Origin: Streptomyces umbrinus
Lineage (GTDB): Bacteria; Actinomycetota; Actinomycetes; Streptomycetales; Streptomycetaceae
Direction of reading: 5' to 3'
DNA length: 64,000 nucleotides
Assembly: GCF_030817415.1 (NCBI RefSeq)
Contig: NZ_JAUSZI010000002.1
Span: 7,564,001-7,628,000, forward strand
Under the pieces are notes generated by a model, which was not told where the DNA came from, did not search any database, and was given only the letters and a program-made list of their open reading frames with translations. The number at the start of each line of letters is the position of its first letter. The stretch's first letter is position 1. Shown here one piece after another: positions 43,629 to 53,411 of the stretch. The position numbers and the translations under genes are program-made.

Positions 43629-44575
43629 GGCCGCACCTTAGGAACGATGTCGGGAATTTCCCGGCCCTGACCGACGAGTCGGCCCGAATTCAGGCGATCG
43701 GATGCCGCGTGCACCGCACCGCCGTCCGCTCGTACGGGGCGTGTCGCCTGGCGCACCACCCCGTGGACGAACCGCGCGTTGCCGAACAGGTACCGGCGCC
43801 ACAGGCGGCGTGGTTCGCAGCCGAAGCGGAACAGCCATTCCAGCCCGTTGTGCCGCATCCAGTGCGGTGCCTGCGGCTTGCTGCCGGCGATGAAGTCGAA
43901 GGCCGCGCCCACGGCAACGGCCACCACGGGCAGTGCGTCGCACAGTTCGGCGGCCCAGCGGTCCTGCTTGGGCGTGCCGAGTCCGACCCAGACGATGTCC
44001 GCCGCGGCGGAACGGATTTCCTCCACCTGCTGCCGCCGTTCGTGGACGGTCAGGGGACGGAAGGGCGGGGAGCAGGTGCCGACGATCCGCGCCCCGGGAT
44101 AGCGCTGCCTCAGTTCCCGGTGCAGTGCGTCGAGCACCTGGGGCGTGGAGCCGAGAAGGTAGTGATTCAGTTCGGTGTGCTGACTCAGGGCGAAGACGTC
44201 CAGAAGGAGGTCGGGGCCGTAGACACGTGTGCCCGGCAGTGCGGCGCTGCGGTGGAGCAGCCGGTTGGCCCACACGACCGGCTGCCCGTCGGGGAGGTTG
44301 AGGGAGGCCGAGCGGAGGATGCCGAGCAGCTCGGGGTCCCGGTCGGCCAGGGCGAGCGTGTAGGCGTTGGACAGGTGTACATCACTGCCGCGCTGGATGC
44401 CGGAGGTGCCGGGTCCGTCGGTAAGCCCATGGCTTGCCTCGCGCATCCGACCGGCCAGGTGCACGACATGGCGGGCCGCACTGTCGCGGGTGTGCGCGGT
44501 GATGGGCACACCGAGGCACTCGACCACGGGAGCCGCCGTCACCGATGTCGTTCGACTGCTCGGAGGGGCGGTCAT
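43625..44575 (-). CDS. WecG/TagA/CpsF family glycosyltransferase
   Basis: A 316-residue GT26 protein. Landmarks are LPDGQPVVWANRLL, YLLGSTPQVLDALHREL, RYPGARIVGTCSPPF and VWVGLGTPKQDRWAAELC, all diagnostic of the WecG/TagA fold. Family members add ManNAc(A) or glucose to an undecaprenyl-diphospho-sugar, usually as the second step of chain assembly. ATG 44575 overlaps the UXS stop by ATGA; the open frame extends upstream inside that gene and is ignored. Confidence 0.9.
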   Translation of the reverse strand: MTAPPSSRTTSVTAAPVVECLGVPITAHTRDSAARHVVHLAGRMREASHGLTDGPGTSGIQRGSDVHLSNAYTLALADRDPELLGILRSASLNLPDGQPVVWANRLLHRSAALPGTRVYGPDLLLDVFALSQHTELNHYLLGSTPQVLDALHRELRQRYPGARIVGTCSPPFRPLTVHERRQQVEEIRSAAADIVWVGLGTPKQDRWAAELCDALPVVAVAVGAAFDFIAGSKPQAPHWMRHNGLEWLFRFGCEPRRLWRRYLFGNARFVHGVVRQATRPVRADGGAVHAASDRLNSGRLVGQGREIPDIVPKVRP

Positions 44576-45573
44576 GAGCGGGCGGCTTCGGAGCGCGGCG
44601 TGGATCCGGCGGACTGCGCGCCGCTCCCGGTGAACTCCCCGAGGGCCAGACGCCGGCGGAAGTCGGTGATGGTCTCGCACAGGCCGCGCTCCACGGGAGT
44701 CGTGGGCTCCCAGTTCAGCAGTTCGCGGGCCAGGGTGATGTCCGGACGCCGTCTCTCGGGGTCGTCCTGGGGACGGGGGGTGAGCGTGATCTCGGAGCGG
44801 GACCGGGCGAGCTTGCCGATCCACTGTGCCAGCTCCAGCATGGAGACCTCGTGGGGATTGCCCAGGTTGACGGGCCCGCTGTGGTCACTGGCCAGCATGA
44901 GCAGCAGGCCTTCGACCACATCGTCGACGTAGCACAGGGACCTGGTCTGGCTGCCGTCGCCGGTGACCGTGATCGTCTCCCCGCACAGCGCCTGGCGGAT
45001 GAAGGTGGGGATCGCCCGTCCGTCGTCCGGGCGCATCCGCGGCCCGAAGGTGTTGAAGAGCCGCACGATCTTGGCGTCCACACCGCGGCTCCTGCGGTAC
45101 GCCATCGTCAGTGCCTCGCCGAAGCGCTTCGCCTCGTCGTACACCGAACGGGGGCCCACGGGGTTCACATGTCCCCAGTAGCTCTCCGGCTGAGGATGGA
45201 TCAGGGGGTCGCCGTACGACTCGGAGGTGGAGGCCAGCAGGAAGCGGGCGCCCTTCGCGGCGGCCAGGTCCAAGGCGTGCCAGGTGCCGGCCGAGCCCAC
45301 TCGGAGTGTCTCCAGAGGCAGTCTCAGGTAGTCCGCGGGCGAGGCTGGTGAAGCCATGTGAAAGACGGCGTCCACCGGCCCCGGCTCGTCCACGCCCTCG
45401 GTGATGTCCCAGTGGCGGAACTGGAAGTGCCGGTCGCCCATGAGGTGCTCGATGTTCTCGGGGCTGGAAGTCAGGAAGTTGTCCACGCAGACCACTTCGT
45501 GGTCCGCCTGAAGCAGCCGCTCGCACAGATGGGAGCCGATGAACCCGGCCCCACCCGTCACTACTGCACGCAT
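44572..45573 (-). CDS. UDP-glucuronate decarboxylase (UDP-xylose synthase) family
   Basis: A 333-residue extended SDR. VTGGAGFIGSHLCERLL is the NAD-binding motif and VDNFLTSSPENIEHL the adenosine loop. ASTSESYGDP supplies the catalytic Ser/Glu, SVYDEAKRFGE the Tyr-x3-Lys, and RLFNTFGPRMRPDDGR is typical of UXS. The reaction is UDP-glucuronate to UDP-xylose plus CO2. A dTDP-glucose dehydratase-like activity is less likely. It leads the minus-strand operon and is divergent from the initiating transferase. Confidence 0.85.
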   Translation of the reverse strand: MRAVVTGGAGFIGSHLCERLLQADHEVVCVDNFLTSSPENIEHLMGDRHFQFRHWDITEGVDEPGPVDAVFHMASPASPADYLRLPLETLRVGSAGTWHALDLAAAKGARFLLASTSESYGDPLIHPQPESYWGHVNPVGPRSVYDEAKRFGEALTMAYRRSRGVDAKIVRLFNTFGPRMRPDDGRAIPTFIRQALCGETITVTGDGSQTRSLCYVDDVVEGLLLMLASDHSGPVNLGNPHEVSMLELAQWIGKLARSRSEITLTPRPQDDPERRRPDITLARELLNWEPTTPVERGLCETITDFRRRLALGEFTGSGAQSAGSTPRSEAARS

Positions 45574-45765
45574 GCAGGTCCTCTCGGCCGCCCCGCCCAG
45601 GCTGGTGGACGAGGGCGAGCTTCGGTGTCATTGCCGAAGCTCAGATCGATGTCGTGTTTCTATTCATTAGTCAGAAATGGACAGATTGAGACGTCACGCG
45701 GGTCGAAATGCTCCCAGTCAGGGCACGTTTCACCCGTTCTGCCGTAGAAGGCGAAGGGATGCGGA
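45574..45765. promoter_or_regulatory. Divergent promoter region between UXS and WbaP-like genes
   Basis: A 192-base gap, AT-richer around 45650-45690 (TTTCTATTCATTAGTCAG), where two divergent operons must start. No clear operator is visible. It is the hub of the second glycan locus: sugar supply and transferases to the left, initiation, DUF4012 and kinase to the right. Confidence 0.4.
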
Positions 45766-46425
45766 ATGCCGGTATCCACTGCGAAGACGGCTCATCACCG
45801 GCCGGTTCCGTGGCGGCGGGCGCACTGGGGAGTGCGGGCGGCCAAGCGGTCCATCGACTGCGTGGCGGCGTCCGTCCTGCTCCTGTTGGTGGCGCCGGTG
45901 CTCCTCGCCGCCGCCGTCGCGGTGAAGCTCGACACTCCGGGCCCGCTGCTGTTCCGCCAGCGCCGCACCGGCTGGCGGGGCAAGGAGTTCCACGTCCTCA
46001 AGTTGCGGACGATGCACCTCGGTTCTGAGCGGTTGCGCACGGCCATGGAATTGCGCAACGAGGCGGACGGGCACCTCTTCAAGATCCGCGAGGACCCACG
46101 GGTGACCGCGGTCGGGCGGTGGTTGCGGCGTTACTCCCTGGACGAGTTGCCGCAGCTGGTCAATGTGCTGCGGGGGCAGATGTCCCTGGTCGGTCCCCGT
46201 CCGCTCCCGGTCGTGGACTCGGCGTTCACCGGGGAGGCCCGCCGCCGCCTGCTGGTCCGGCCCGGGATCACCGGACTGTGGCAGGTGAGCGGACGGTCCG
46301 ACCTCGTCTGGGAGGACGCCCTGCGCCTGGATCTGGAGTACGTCGACACCTGGTCGATCAGGCTGGACCTGGCGATCCTCTGGCGGACCCTCCCCGCCGT
46401 GCTGCGCGGTGACGGCGCCTACTGA
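45766..46425 (+). CDS. WbaP-like undecaprenyl-phosphate sugar phosphotransferase
   Basis: A 219-residue minimal bacterial sugar transferase: one hydrophobic hairpin (VLLLLVAPVLLAAAVAV), then FRQRRTGWRGKEF, LKLRTMH, YSLDELPQLVNVLRGQM, SLVGPRPLPV and RPGITGLWQVSGRS. It puts the first sugar-1-phosphate on undecaprenyl phosphate. It lacks the N-terminal domains of the enzyme at 22183, so the two glycan loci have their own initiating enzymes. ATG 45766 follows GAAGGGA. Confidence 0.92.
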   Translation: MPVSTAKTAHHRPVPWRRAHWGVRAAKRSIDCVAASVLLLLVAPVLLAAAVAVKLDTPGPLLFRQRRTGWRGKEFHVLKLRTMHLGSERLRTAMELRNEADGHLFKIREDPRVTAVGRWLRRYSLDELPQLVNVLRGQMSLVGPRPLPVVDSAFTGEARRRLLVRPGITGLWQVSGRSDLVWEDALRLDLEYVDTWSIRLDLAILWRTLPAVLRGDGAY

Positions 46426-46540
46426 GCCGGCGCCCGCGCGTCGCACGGAGGGGCTCACCTCCGCACCCGGCGCCCGGAGGGCGTTGCGCGGGGGCGGGCC
46501 ACGGGATCCACGAACGAGATCAGCCAGGGAGTGACACCAG

Positions 46541-48457
46541 ATGTCCGAGACTCGCCGTGGTGCGTCGCGGGTGCAGAAACCCCCGCTCAGTGCGGAGCGG
46601 GTCAGACGGATTCCGCGCCGGTGGAAGGAGCGGGTCCTGCCCGCCGTCATCGTCCGTCGGCTGCGCGACCGTCGTGTGAGGCTGCCGGTGTACGCCGCGG
46701 CGGGACTGCTCCTGGCCGGTGCTGCCTGGATCGCGGTCACCGGAGTGCTCGCCCGCAATGAGCTGCTGGCCGCCCAGCGGAGTCTGGAGATGCTGCGGCG
46801 GCAGCTCCTCGCGCAGCCCTCAGCGGACCCGGCCACCGCGGCCGGCCCGCCAACGACGCGGACCGCAACAGCACAGGACGCGGTGCGCAGCGCCGCCGGC
46901 CATGCCGCCCGGGCGCATCGGCTCACCACCGGCCCCGCCTGGTTCCCGGCGGCCCATCTGCCCGTTCTCGGCGGCCCCTTCCGTACCGTACGCGGTATCG
47001 CGGAAGCCTCCGACCGGCTGACCCGCGACGTGCTCTCCCCCATGGCGCGCACCGTCGCGGAACTCGGTTCCACCGGGACGGCCGACGGCCGACACCTGAA
47101 CCTCTCCGCGCTGCGCCGTGTGGCTCCCCTTCTCGGACAGGCCTCGCGCAGCGCATCGGAGGTGCGCGCCGATGTCGACGACCTCCCGCACGGCACCTGG
47201 CTGCCGGCCACCGACCGGGCGCGCACCGAACTCGCCCGACAGCTCGATCGGATCACCCCTCTCACCCACGATGCCGCCGCGGCGGCCCGGTTGATGCCCT
47301 CGATGCTCGGAGCGGACGGACCGCGGCGGTACCTCGCGGTGTTCGAGAACACCGCCGAGGCTCGTGGAACGGGTGGGCTTCCCGGAGCCTTCGCGGTGCT
47401 CAGGGCGGACCGGGGTCGACTGAGCTTCGAGTACTTCGGGAACGACACCGAACTGAGCGAGGCGTATGCGGACGTCGACCTGGGCGCGGAGTTCGACGCG
47501 CTCTACGGCCCCAGCGCCCCGACCCGGACCTGGGTGAACTCCAACATGAGCCCGCACTTCCCGTACGCGGCGCGGATCTGGGCCGCGGCGTGGCAGCGGC
47601 ACAGTGGCCAGACCGTGGACGGTGCCTTCGGCCTGGACCCCGGTGCGGTCTCTGGGCTCCTCGCCGCCTCCGGCCCTGCCTGGCTGCCCGACGGGAGCGT
47701 CATCGCCGCCCACAACGTCGTGGATCTCAGCGAGCGCGCCAGCTACGCGCTCCACCCGGACTTCAAGCGGCGCAAGGCGTACTTCCTCGACGTGGCGCGT
47801 GCGGTGGCCGTCCGGCTGCTCGGTGCCTCGTCCGACCCTCCGCGCCGGGCCGCCTTCTTCTCGGCACTGCACCGGCAGCTGGGAGAGGGACGGATCAAGG
47901 TGTGGAGTGCCCACTCGGCGGAGCGGCGCCAACTCCAGGCGCGGTCGTTCGGCGGAGCACTGCCCGAAGGATCCGCTCCGCTGGCCGGACTGGTCGTCAA
48001 CAATGCGGCGGGTACGAAGCTCGACTACTACCTCGACCGCCAACTCGTGTGGGCACCGGGCCGGTGCGCCGGCGGCCAACGCGAGGTCACCGTGACCGTC
48101 CGCCTGACCAACCGGGCTCCGGTGTCGGGACTCCCGCCGTACGTCGTCCAGCGGGTGGACGACCCGCCCTACGACACCCGGCCCGGTGACAACCGCCTGT
48201 TGGTGTCCTACTACGCCAGTACGGAGGCCACCCTGTCCGGTGCCACCCTGGACGGCCGCCCCACTCAGGTCGGCCACGGCGTCGAGCGGGGCCACCCGGT
48301 CTTCACCCTCGATGTCGAGCTGCCCGCGCGCGGCACGCGCACCCTCGTACTCCACTTGCTGGAGCGGCCTCGGGACCGTTCTCCCGTCGTGCTGCGTCAG
48401 CCGCTGGTGCATCCCCTGCGGGCCACGGTGTTCCCGAACAGTCCGTGCATCGGCTGA
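46541..48457 (+). CDS. DUF4012 membrane-anchored protein
   Basis: A 638-residue protein: basic cytoplasmic N-terminus, one membrane segment (VYAAAGLLLAGAAWIAVTG, residues ~49-67), a helical extracellular region, then the DUF4012 domain. RYLAVFENTAEARGTGGLPG, LSFEYFGNDTELSEAY and NSNMSPHFPYAARIWAAAWQ are its landmarks. The family accompanies EPS and capsule genes in Actinobacteria; the domain has a LytR-CpsA-Psr-like feel in its Arg and Asp placement, but its role is not established. It could handle attachment or export of the polymer. It follows the initiating transferase by 115 bases. Confidence 0.85.
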   Translation: MSETRRGASRVQKPPLSAERVRRIPRRWKERVLPAVIVRRLRDRRVRLPVYAAAGLLLAGAAWIAVTGVLARNELLAAQRSLEMLRRQLLAQPSADPATAAGPPTTRTATAQDAVRSAAGHAARAHRLTTGPAWFPAAHLPVLGGPFRTVRGIAEASDRLTRDVLSPMARTVAELGSTGTADGRHLNLSALRRVAPLLGQASRSASEVRADVDDLPHGTWLPATDRARTELARQLDRITPLTHDAAAAARLMPSMLGADGPRRYLAVFENTAEARGTGGLPGAFAVLRADRGRLSFEYFGNDTELSEAYADVDLGAEFDALYGPSAPTRTWVNSNMSPHFPYAARIWAAAWQRHSGQTVDGAFGLDPGAVSGLLAASGPAWLPDGSVIAAHNVVDLSERASYALHPDFKRRKAYFLDVARAVAVRLLGASSDPPRRAAFFSALHRQLGEGRIKVWSAHSAERRQLQARSFGGALPEGSAPLAGLVVNNAAGTKLDYYLDRQLVWAPGRCAGGQREVTVTVRLTNRAPVSGLPPYVVQRVDDPPYDTRPGDNRLLVSYYASTEATLSGATLDGRPTQVGHGVERGHPVFTLDVELPARGTRTLVLHLLERPRDRSPVVLRQPLVHPLRATVFPNSPCIG

Positions 48458-48519
48458 TTTCCCGCCCCGGTGGCATGGATACTGATGCTGTGCGGGATAT
48501 CTACGCCTCCAATTCGTTT

Positions 48520-48943
48520 CGGAGGGGTTGGCCCGCTTCACGCGTGCTTGTCGTGTGCACCGCGACCTGTACCACTCGGCGCTCGCCGAATGCCCGCTGA
48601 GGCAACGGCCGGCCGCGGCACGGCAGCCGGCCCAGGTCGGCAGCGCCGGAACGCACGCCGTGCCGGGCAGGCCGATGGTGGCCGCGGCCGCCTCCATTCT
48701 GGTACTGGGTGCCGCGGCGGAACACCGCGAGGCGGCCGTACGGCTGTCCCCGTGCGGGCGTTGTCGCGTGCGTTCACGCTGCGCGAATTCGCCCAACTGC
48801 TGCCGCCCGGCGCGGAGTCGAGCGGGCGCAGGGCGACGACGGCGCGGCCGGGCGGCCCCCGGTGCCGCCCTCGGCAGGCATGGCAGTGCGTGATGCGCGT
48901 CAAGGAGTCGGTGGAGAGGATCGCCGCCGCCGTGCGGACCGGC
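48520..48943 (+). pseudogene. Decayed second copy of Wzb-like phosphatase
   Basis: Three frames together reconstruct a relative of the phosphatase at 28944. RVLVVCT in one frame is followed after a shift by LYHSALAECPLRQR. SAGTHAVPGRPMVAAAAS is next, then a ~20-residue deletion, and VLGAAAEHREAAVRLSP. After another shift ALSRAFTLREFAQLL and VKESVERIAAAVRTG appear. The catalytic loop is destroyed and the Arg replaced. Located between DUF4012 and the kinase, the usual wzb position, so this was probably the original partner. Confidence 0.8.
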
Positions 48944-49162
48944 CGGCCCTCCATCGCCGTCGGCACGCCACAACGCGGCCGACGGAACCCGTGTGGTCGG
49001 TGACGGATGAACGGCCACCGAACGCGCGTGCGGCAAATGGCTGTACGCGGCTCCGGCTGCCTCAGCGGAAGGCCGTCACTCCTGCACGTTTTCACCGGTC
49101 ACTATGGATACGATCGGTAGGTTAACGAATGTCCCATATCGCCGCCTACTTGCACACCTGGG

Positions 49163-50668
49163 ATGGATATCTTGGATCTGTCCGACTACCTCCGATTCCT
49201 GGTCAGGCGTTGGCGCGCCATCGCGGCGCTGGGCCTGCTGGGAACAGCGGTCGGCGCGTTCGCCACCAACGCCACCACACCGCAGTACCGGGCCACCTCG
49301 ACGCTCTTCGTGTCTCTTCAGGACTGGGACGACACGGTCAAGCTCAATCAGGGCAACACCTTCGCCCAGGCTCGCGTCCGCTCCTACGCGGAAGTGGTCA
49401 CCAGCCCTCACGTGACCGAGCCGGTCGCCAAGTCTCTGCGCCTGGACATGACGCCCTCACAACTGGCCCGAAAGATCACCACGGAGGTACCCCTCGAAAC
49501 GGTACTCCTCAAGATCACCGTCACGGACACGCAACCGTCCCGGGCGGCTCGGATCAGCAACGCGATCGCCCACCGCTTCGCCGAGGTCATCGCTGACATC
49601 GAACGACCGGAGGGTGCCCGGCTCTCGCCCGTCCGGCTGAGCATCACCCAGCCCGCCCACAGACCGAACGCGCCGGATTCCCCGAACCTGGTGCTCAACC
49701 TCGCGCTCGGGCTCGTGGCCGGTCTGAGCCTCGGTACCGGCCTGGCGGTCGCGCGGGAGTCGCTGGACACCTCGGTGCGCAGCCGCAGCGACCTGACCCG
49801 GTGTCTCGCCGACGCCGGCGGACCGGCCGTACTCGGAAGCGTCGTCCTCGACCAGCGTGTCTCCCGACACCCGGTGGCGACGGACGACGACGCGTTCGGT
49901 CGGCGGGCGGAGGACTTCAGACGGCTGCGCACCAGCCTCCGGTTCGTGGACATCGACGCTCCGCCCAAGGTCATCGCGGTCACCAGCGCGGTGCCCGGCG
50001 AGGGGAAGACGAGCATCTCGATCAACCTGGCGTCCGCCCTGGCCGAGTTCGGCTCCTCGGTCTGCCTGATCGACGCGGACCTGCGGCGCCCCAGCGTGGC
50101 CAATGCGCTCGGCCTGGTACGGGACGCCGGACTGACCACCGTGATGATCGGCCAGGCGAATGCCGAGGACGTGATGCAGTCGGCGGGCTCCTTCTCGGTG
50201 CTGGCCAGCGGGGTGCTGCCGCCGAACCCGGCGGAGATGCTGGGCTCGGCGCAGTTCCGCACCGTGGTGCGCTCGCTCGCCGACCGGTTCGACCACGTGG
50301 TGATCGACACCGCCCCGGCACTCCCGGTGGCGGACACACTGGCGATGGCCTCGGCGGTCGACGGCTACCTGCTGGTGGCCCGGTACGCGAAGAGCACCCG
50401 GGGCCAGCTCACCGACGCCGTGCGCGTCCTGCAAGACGTCGGCACGACTGCGCTCGGCAGCGTCCTCAACATGGTGCCCGCCAAGCGCGACAGCGAGCAG
50501 TACGGCTACGGGTACGCGTACCGGCCCAGGACCTCGGCACGCCGAGACTGGCGCCGACTCCGCCGCCGCGGCAGGCCGGCGACGATCGGTGCCTTCCCCG
50601 CGCCGACCACGCCAGCGGGGAAGGACACCGCCCCGGTGGCTGCCAAGGAAGGCGGAGAGCATCACTGA
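49163..50668 (+). CDS. Wzc/CpsCD-like polysaccharide tyrosine autokinase
   Basis: A 501-residue fusion. The N-terminal Wzz domain has two membrane segments (near residues 18-36 and 175-192). The C-terminal BY-kinase has Walker A SAVPGEGKTSISIN, Walker A' CLIDADLRRPS and Walker B VVIDTAPALP, plus a Tyr-bearing tail (YGYGYAYRP). It autophosphorylates on tail tyrosines and cycles with a Wzb-like phosphatase to control polymer export. The tail has only three tyrosines, fewer than in enterobacterial Wzc. ATG 49163 has no strong ribosome site. Confidence 0.92.
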   Translation: MDILDLSDYLRFLVRRWRAIAALGLLGTAVGAFATNATTPQYRATSTLFVSLQDWDDTVKLNQGNTFAQARVRSYAEVVTSPHVTEPVAKSLRLDMTPSQLARKITTEVPLETVLLKITVTDTQPSRAARISNAIAHRFAEVIADIERPEGARLSPVRLSITQPAHRPNAPDSPNLVLNLALGLVAGLSLGTGLAVARESLDTSVRSRSDLTRCLADAGGPAVLGSVVLDQRVSRHPVATDDDAFGRRAEDFRRLRTSLRFVDIDAPPKVIAVTSAVPGEGKTSISINLASALAEFGSSVCLIDADLRRPSVANALGLVRDAGLTTVMIGQANAEDVMQSAGSFSVLASGVLPPNPAEMLGSAQFRTVVRSLADRFDHVVIDTAPALPVADTLAMASAVDGYLLVARYAKSTRGQLTDAVRVLQDVGTTALGSVLNMVPAKRDSEQYGYGYAYRPRTSARRDWRRLRRRGRPATIGAFPAPTTPAGKDTAPVAAKEGGEHH

Positions 50669-50686
50669 GCGAAGGGGGATGCCGAG

Positions 50687-50719
50687 GACGCCCGGGACCG
50701 TCTGGCCGGCCCGGGCGTC
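50687..50719 (+). terminator. Hairpin after kinase gene
   Basis: GACGCCCGGG pairs perfectly with CCCGGGCGTC (10 bp, 13-base loop), 19 bases after the kinase stop. Confidence 0.65.
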
Positions 50720-51254
50720 GGCGTCCGGCAGGCGTAGCGCCGTCGGCCCGGCATGCACAGGAGCCGGGGATCCGGCGCGGCGGTTCGCGTCTCCCGGCCG
50801 ATGGCCCGGTCCGCAGTGATGCGTGCTCTCCTGGCGCTCCCGGTCATCGCGGCCGCGGCCCTGGCGGGCGCGATACCCGGCCTTGGGCCAAGGCCCGGCT
50901 GCTGCCTGTCACACACTCGGCGTGCACGAAACCCACGGACGATCCGTCTGGGGCTGTGTCGGCCGCACGCTTTCAGGACCAGTCAGCACCGGCCACGGAT
51001 GCTACTGGCTTCCTGCACACTCCGAAGACGGCGGCCCGCGTCCGCGCGGCCTTCGCCCACGTACTCGGCACACCCGCCGCACGGGTGGCGGAGCTGACCG
51101 TCTGCTCCCAGGTCCTGCAGGCCGCCGACCGCACCCCGTTCTACGCGTCTCTCAGCAACGCCGTACGCGCACACCTCACACGAGCGGCCTGAGCCGCCGA
51201 CGCCCTGCACCATGGCTTCATGACTGAGGTGCCGTTGTCGGGCGGACGCATCAC
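50720..51254. other. Gap with possible ORF fragment
   Basis: Between the kinase terminator and the transposase remnant. On the plus strand a frame from GTG 50956 to TGA 51192 reads TDATGFLHTPKTAARVRAAF and ADRTPFYASLSNAVRAHL. It has protein-like composition but no ribosome site and no family I recognise; it may be a displaced gene fragment. Confidence 0.35.
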
Positions 51255-52317
51255 GCCCGGGCCTGATAGAGCGTGAGCAGGGACCACATTCCTGCTCGAT
51301 GCCTGCCGGGTCGCCCGAGCGCAGGTTGCGCCCGTTCATGATCGTGTGGCGGAGTGCGTAGTACGCCGATTCGTGTTCCCACCGCTGATGGTAGAGGCCC
51401 ACCAGTGAGGTGGCGGGGTAGCGGCGGGCGTCGGTCAGGGGCGTGACGAGTCGGTAGGACCCGGTGAAGGACGTGCCGTCCGCGCAGGTCACGGCGATCT
51501 GTGTGTCGATGACCCGCACCTTCACGGTGCCGATCGCCGAGAGGTAGGAGCCGTCGGTGAGGCGGGTGAGGACCGGCGTGCGCCGGTTGCTGCGAAGCCG
51601 GCCCAACACCTGGGCGCCGGTGTCGGTGACCTTCGAGAGGAAGACGTTGCTGTCGAATCCTTTGTCCCACAGCACCAGCATGTCCGGCCGCAGCAGATGC
51701 AGCAGTCGGCGAGCGTAGCTTGTCTCGCCCTCGGCGGTGGGGCCGAACACCGCGCCGACCAGGGCCCGGGTGCCGGATTCGATCAGCGTCATCAACTCCA
51801 GCGTCGGATAGCCATGATGCGAAGTCCTGCCCAGCCAGGCCCGGTTCCGCTCGGAATCGGGGACTCTCAGCGAACTGCAGCCGTCGAACGACACCATCCG
51901 GTAGGGGCCGAACCGCGCCCCTGGCGTCGTCGGCCGGGCCAGCAACCCGGCCAGCACCTCGAACAACGCCCGCACCGGCGCGCTGCCGATCCGCCGGCGC
52001 AGGTCACGCAACGCCTTCGCCGACGGACAGACCACCGGCATCCCGGACAGACCCGCGGTCAGCGTGTCCCAGACCAGCCGGTAGCCGACCTCGGGGAACA
52101 GGCACATCGCCAGCAGGAAGTAGACCCCGACCCGCGACGGCAGATCACGCAGCCGTCGCTGTACCGCCCTCGTCTCCGCAAGGACCGCGTCCACGAGCTC
52201 GAACGGCACGACGGCAGTCAACTCGCCCAGATGCCCGGGAGCGAACCGGCCCGCGGCCACGGTGACCGTACGGGTGATAGTCGTCAGCACAGACGGCCGG
52301 ACACAATGACGGGGCAA
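51255..52317 (-). pseudogene. IS4-family transposase, frameshifted and 3'-truncated
   Basis: The frame from 52317 encodes ~345 residues of an actinobacterial IS4-type DDE transposase: YRMVSFDGCSSLRVPDSERN with the first Asp, MLVLWDKGFDSNVFL with the second, and YHQRWEHESAYYALRHTIM with the Glu of the Y-(2)R-(3)E signature. After RSGDPAGIEQE one base is missing; MWSLLTLYQA continues in the next frame and then stops, so the last ~80 residues are gone. The remaining open frame to 50983 reads unrelated DNA. Confidence 0.85.
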
Positions 52318-52481
52318 CGGAGCTCCTTCGGGACAAGCTGTCTTGGTCGACTGCCTGTACCAACGAGCTCCGTTGCTCCGCGTCGAGAATCCTTCAACTC
52401 ACTTGCGTGACCTGCGAAAACGCTTAGGGCCCGTAAAGAATCAACACGTTGCTTTCCCGGTCTGCCTGTCGTTGGTGTGGT

Positions 52482-53279
52482 ATGTCCATACCGAACGATG
52501 TTCGTGACCAACTTGCCCTGAGATTCGGGGTGTTGTTACCTCAACTGAATGAGCGGCAGCAGCGGCTGGCGCTGGCCGCCGAGGCCCGGCTGCTGGGGCA
52601 CGGCGGGGTTCGGGCCGTCGCGCGTGCCGCAGGGGTGAGCGAGACGACGGTGCGCAAGGGGGTCTTCGAGCTGGAGGGCGGTGAGGACCCATTGCCCGAT
52701 GGCCGGGTGCGCCGGGACGGCGGCGGTCGCAAGAGCGCCGAGGAGCTTGACCCGCTGCTCGTTCCGGCGTTGTTGGCGCTGGTCGAGCCGGAGGAGCGGG
52801 GCGATCCGGTGTCGCCGCTGCGGTGGACGACCAGGTCGCTGCGGTCTCTGGCCGGGGAGCTGACGCGGCAGGCCATGCCGCCTCGGCGCCGACCGTGGGC
52901 AGGCTGCTGCGGGAGAACGGTTTCAGTCTGCAGGCCAATGCCAAGGCCCTTGAAGGCGCTCAACACGCCGACCGCGACGCGCAGTTCCGGTACGTCAACG
53001 GCCAGGTCAAGGACTATCAGGCGGACGGCGAGCCGGTGGTCAGTGTGGACACGAAAAAGAAGGAAGTCGTCGGGGAGTTCAAGAACGCGGGACGTCAATG
53101 GCGGCCGGCCGGTGAACCCGTGCGGGTTGACGTCCATGACTTCCCCGGTGATGCACTGGGCAAGGCCCTGCCCTACGGCATCTACGACCTGGCGGCGGAC
53201 ACCGGCTGGGTGAACGTCGGTACGGATCACGACACCGCAGCCTTCGCGGTCGAATCGATCCGCCGTTGGTGGAACGGGC
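52482..53279 (+). pseudogene. ISAzo13-family transposase, frameshifted and truncated
   Basis: ATG 52482 starts MSIPNDVRDQLALRFGVLLP, continuing with the helix-turn-helix HGGVRAVARAAGVSETTVRKG. The frame shifts near 52875 and continues as ASAPTVGRLLRENGFSLQAN, VVSVDTKKKEVVGEFKNAG and YGIYDLAADTGWVNVGTDHD, ending at ESIRRWWNGQG. About 150 residues, including the last catalytic acid, are missing. Divergent from the IS4 remnant, with only ~165 bases between. Confidence 0.82.
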
Positions 53280-53411
53280 AAGGACGTATCGTTTGCCGGT
53301 GCCTCGCTTCTGGTGGCGCTGGATGTGGAATTGTTCGATCCGGCAAGGGTGAGCGCCAAGCGCTACTACTACCGGGGAACACGCATCCCGACACTGTGGC
53401 CGAGCACAGCA

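Noticed and set aside
46820..49036. 738-residue minus-strand open frame
   Set aside because: Antisense to the DUF4012 gene with no recognisable motif or start signal.
50983..51254. C-terminal extension of the IS4 transposase
   Set aside because: The transposase homology jumps frame at about 51280 and ends; the remaining open frame encodes unrelated sequence.
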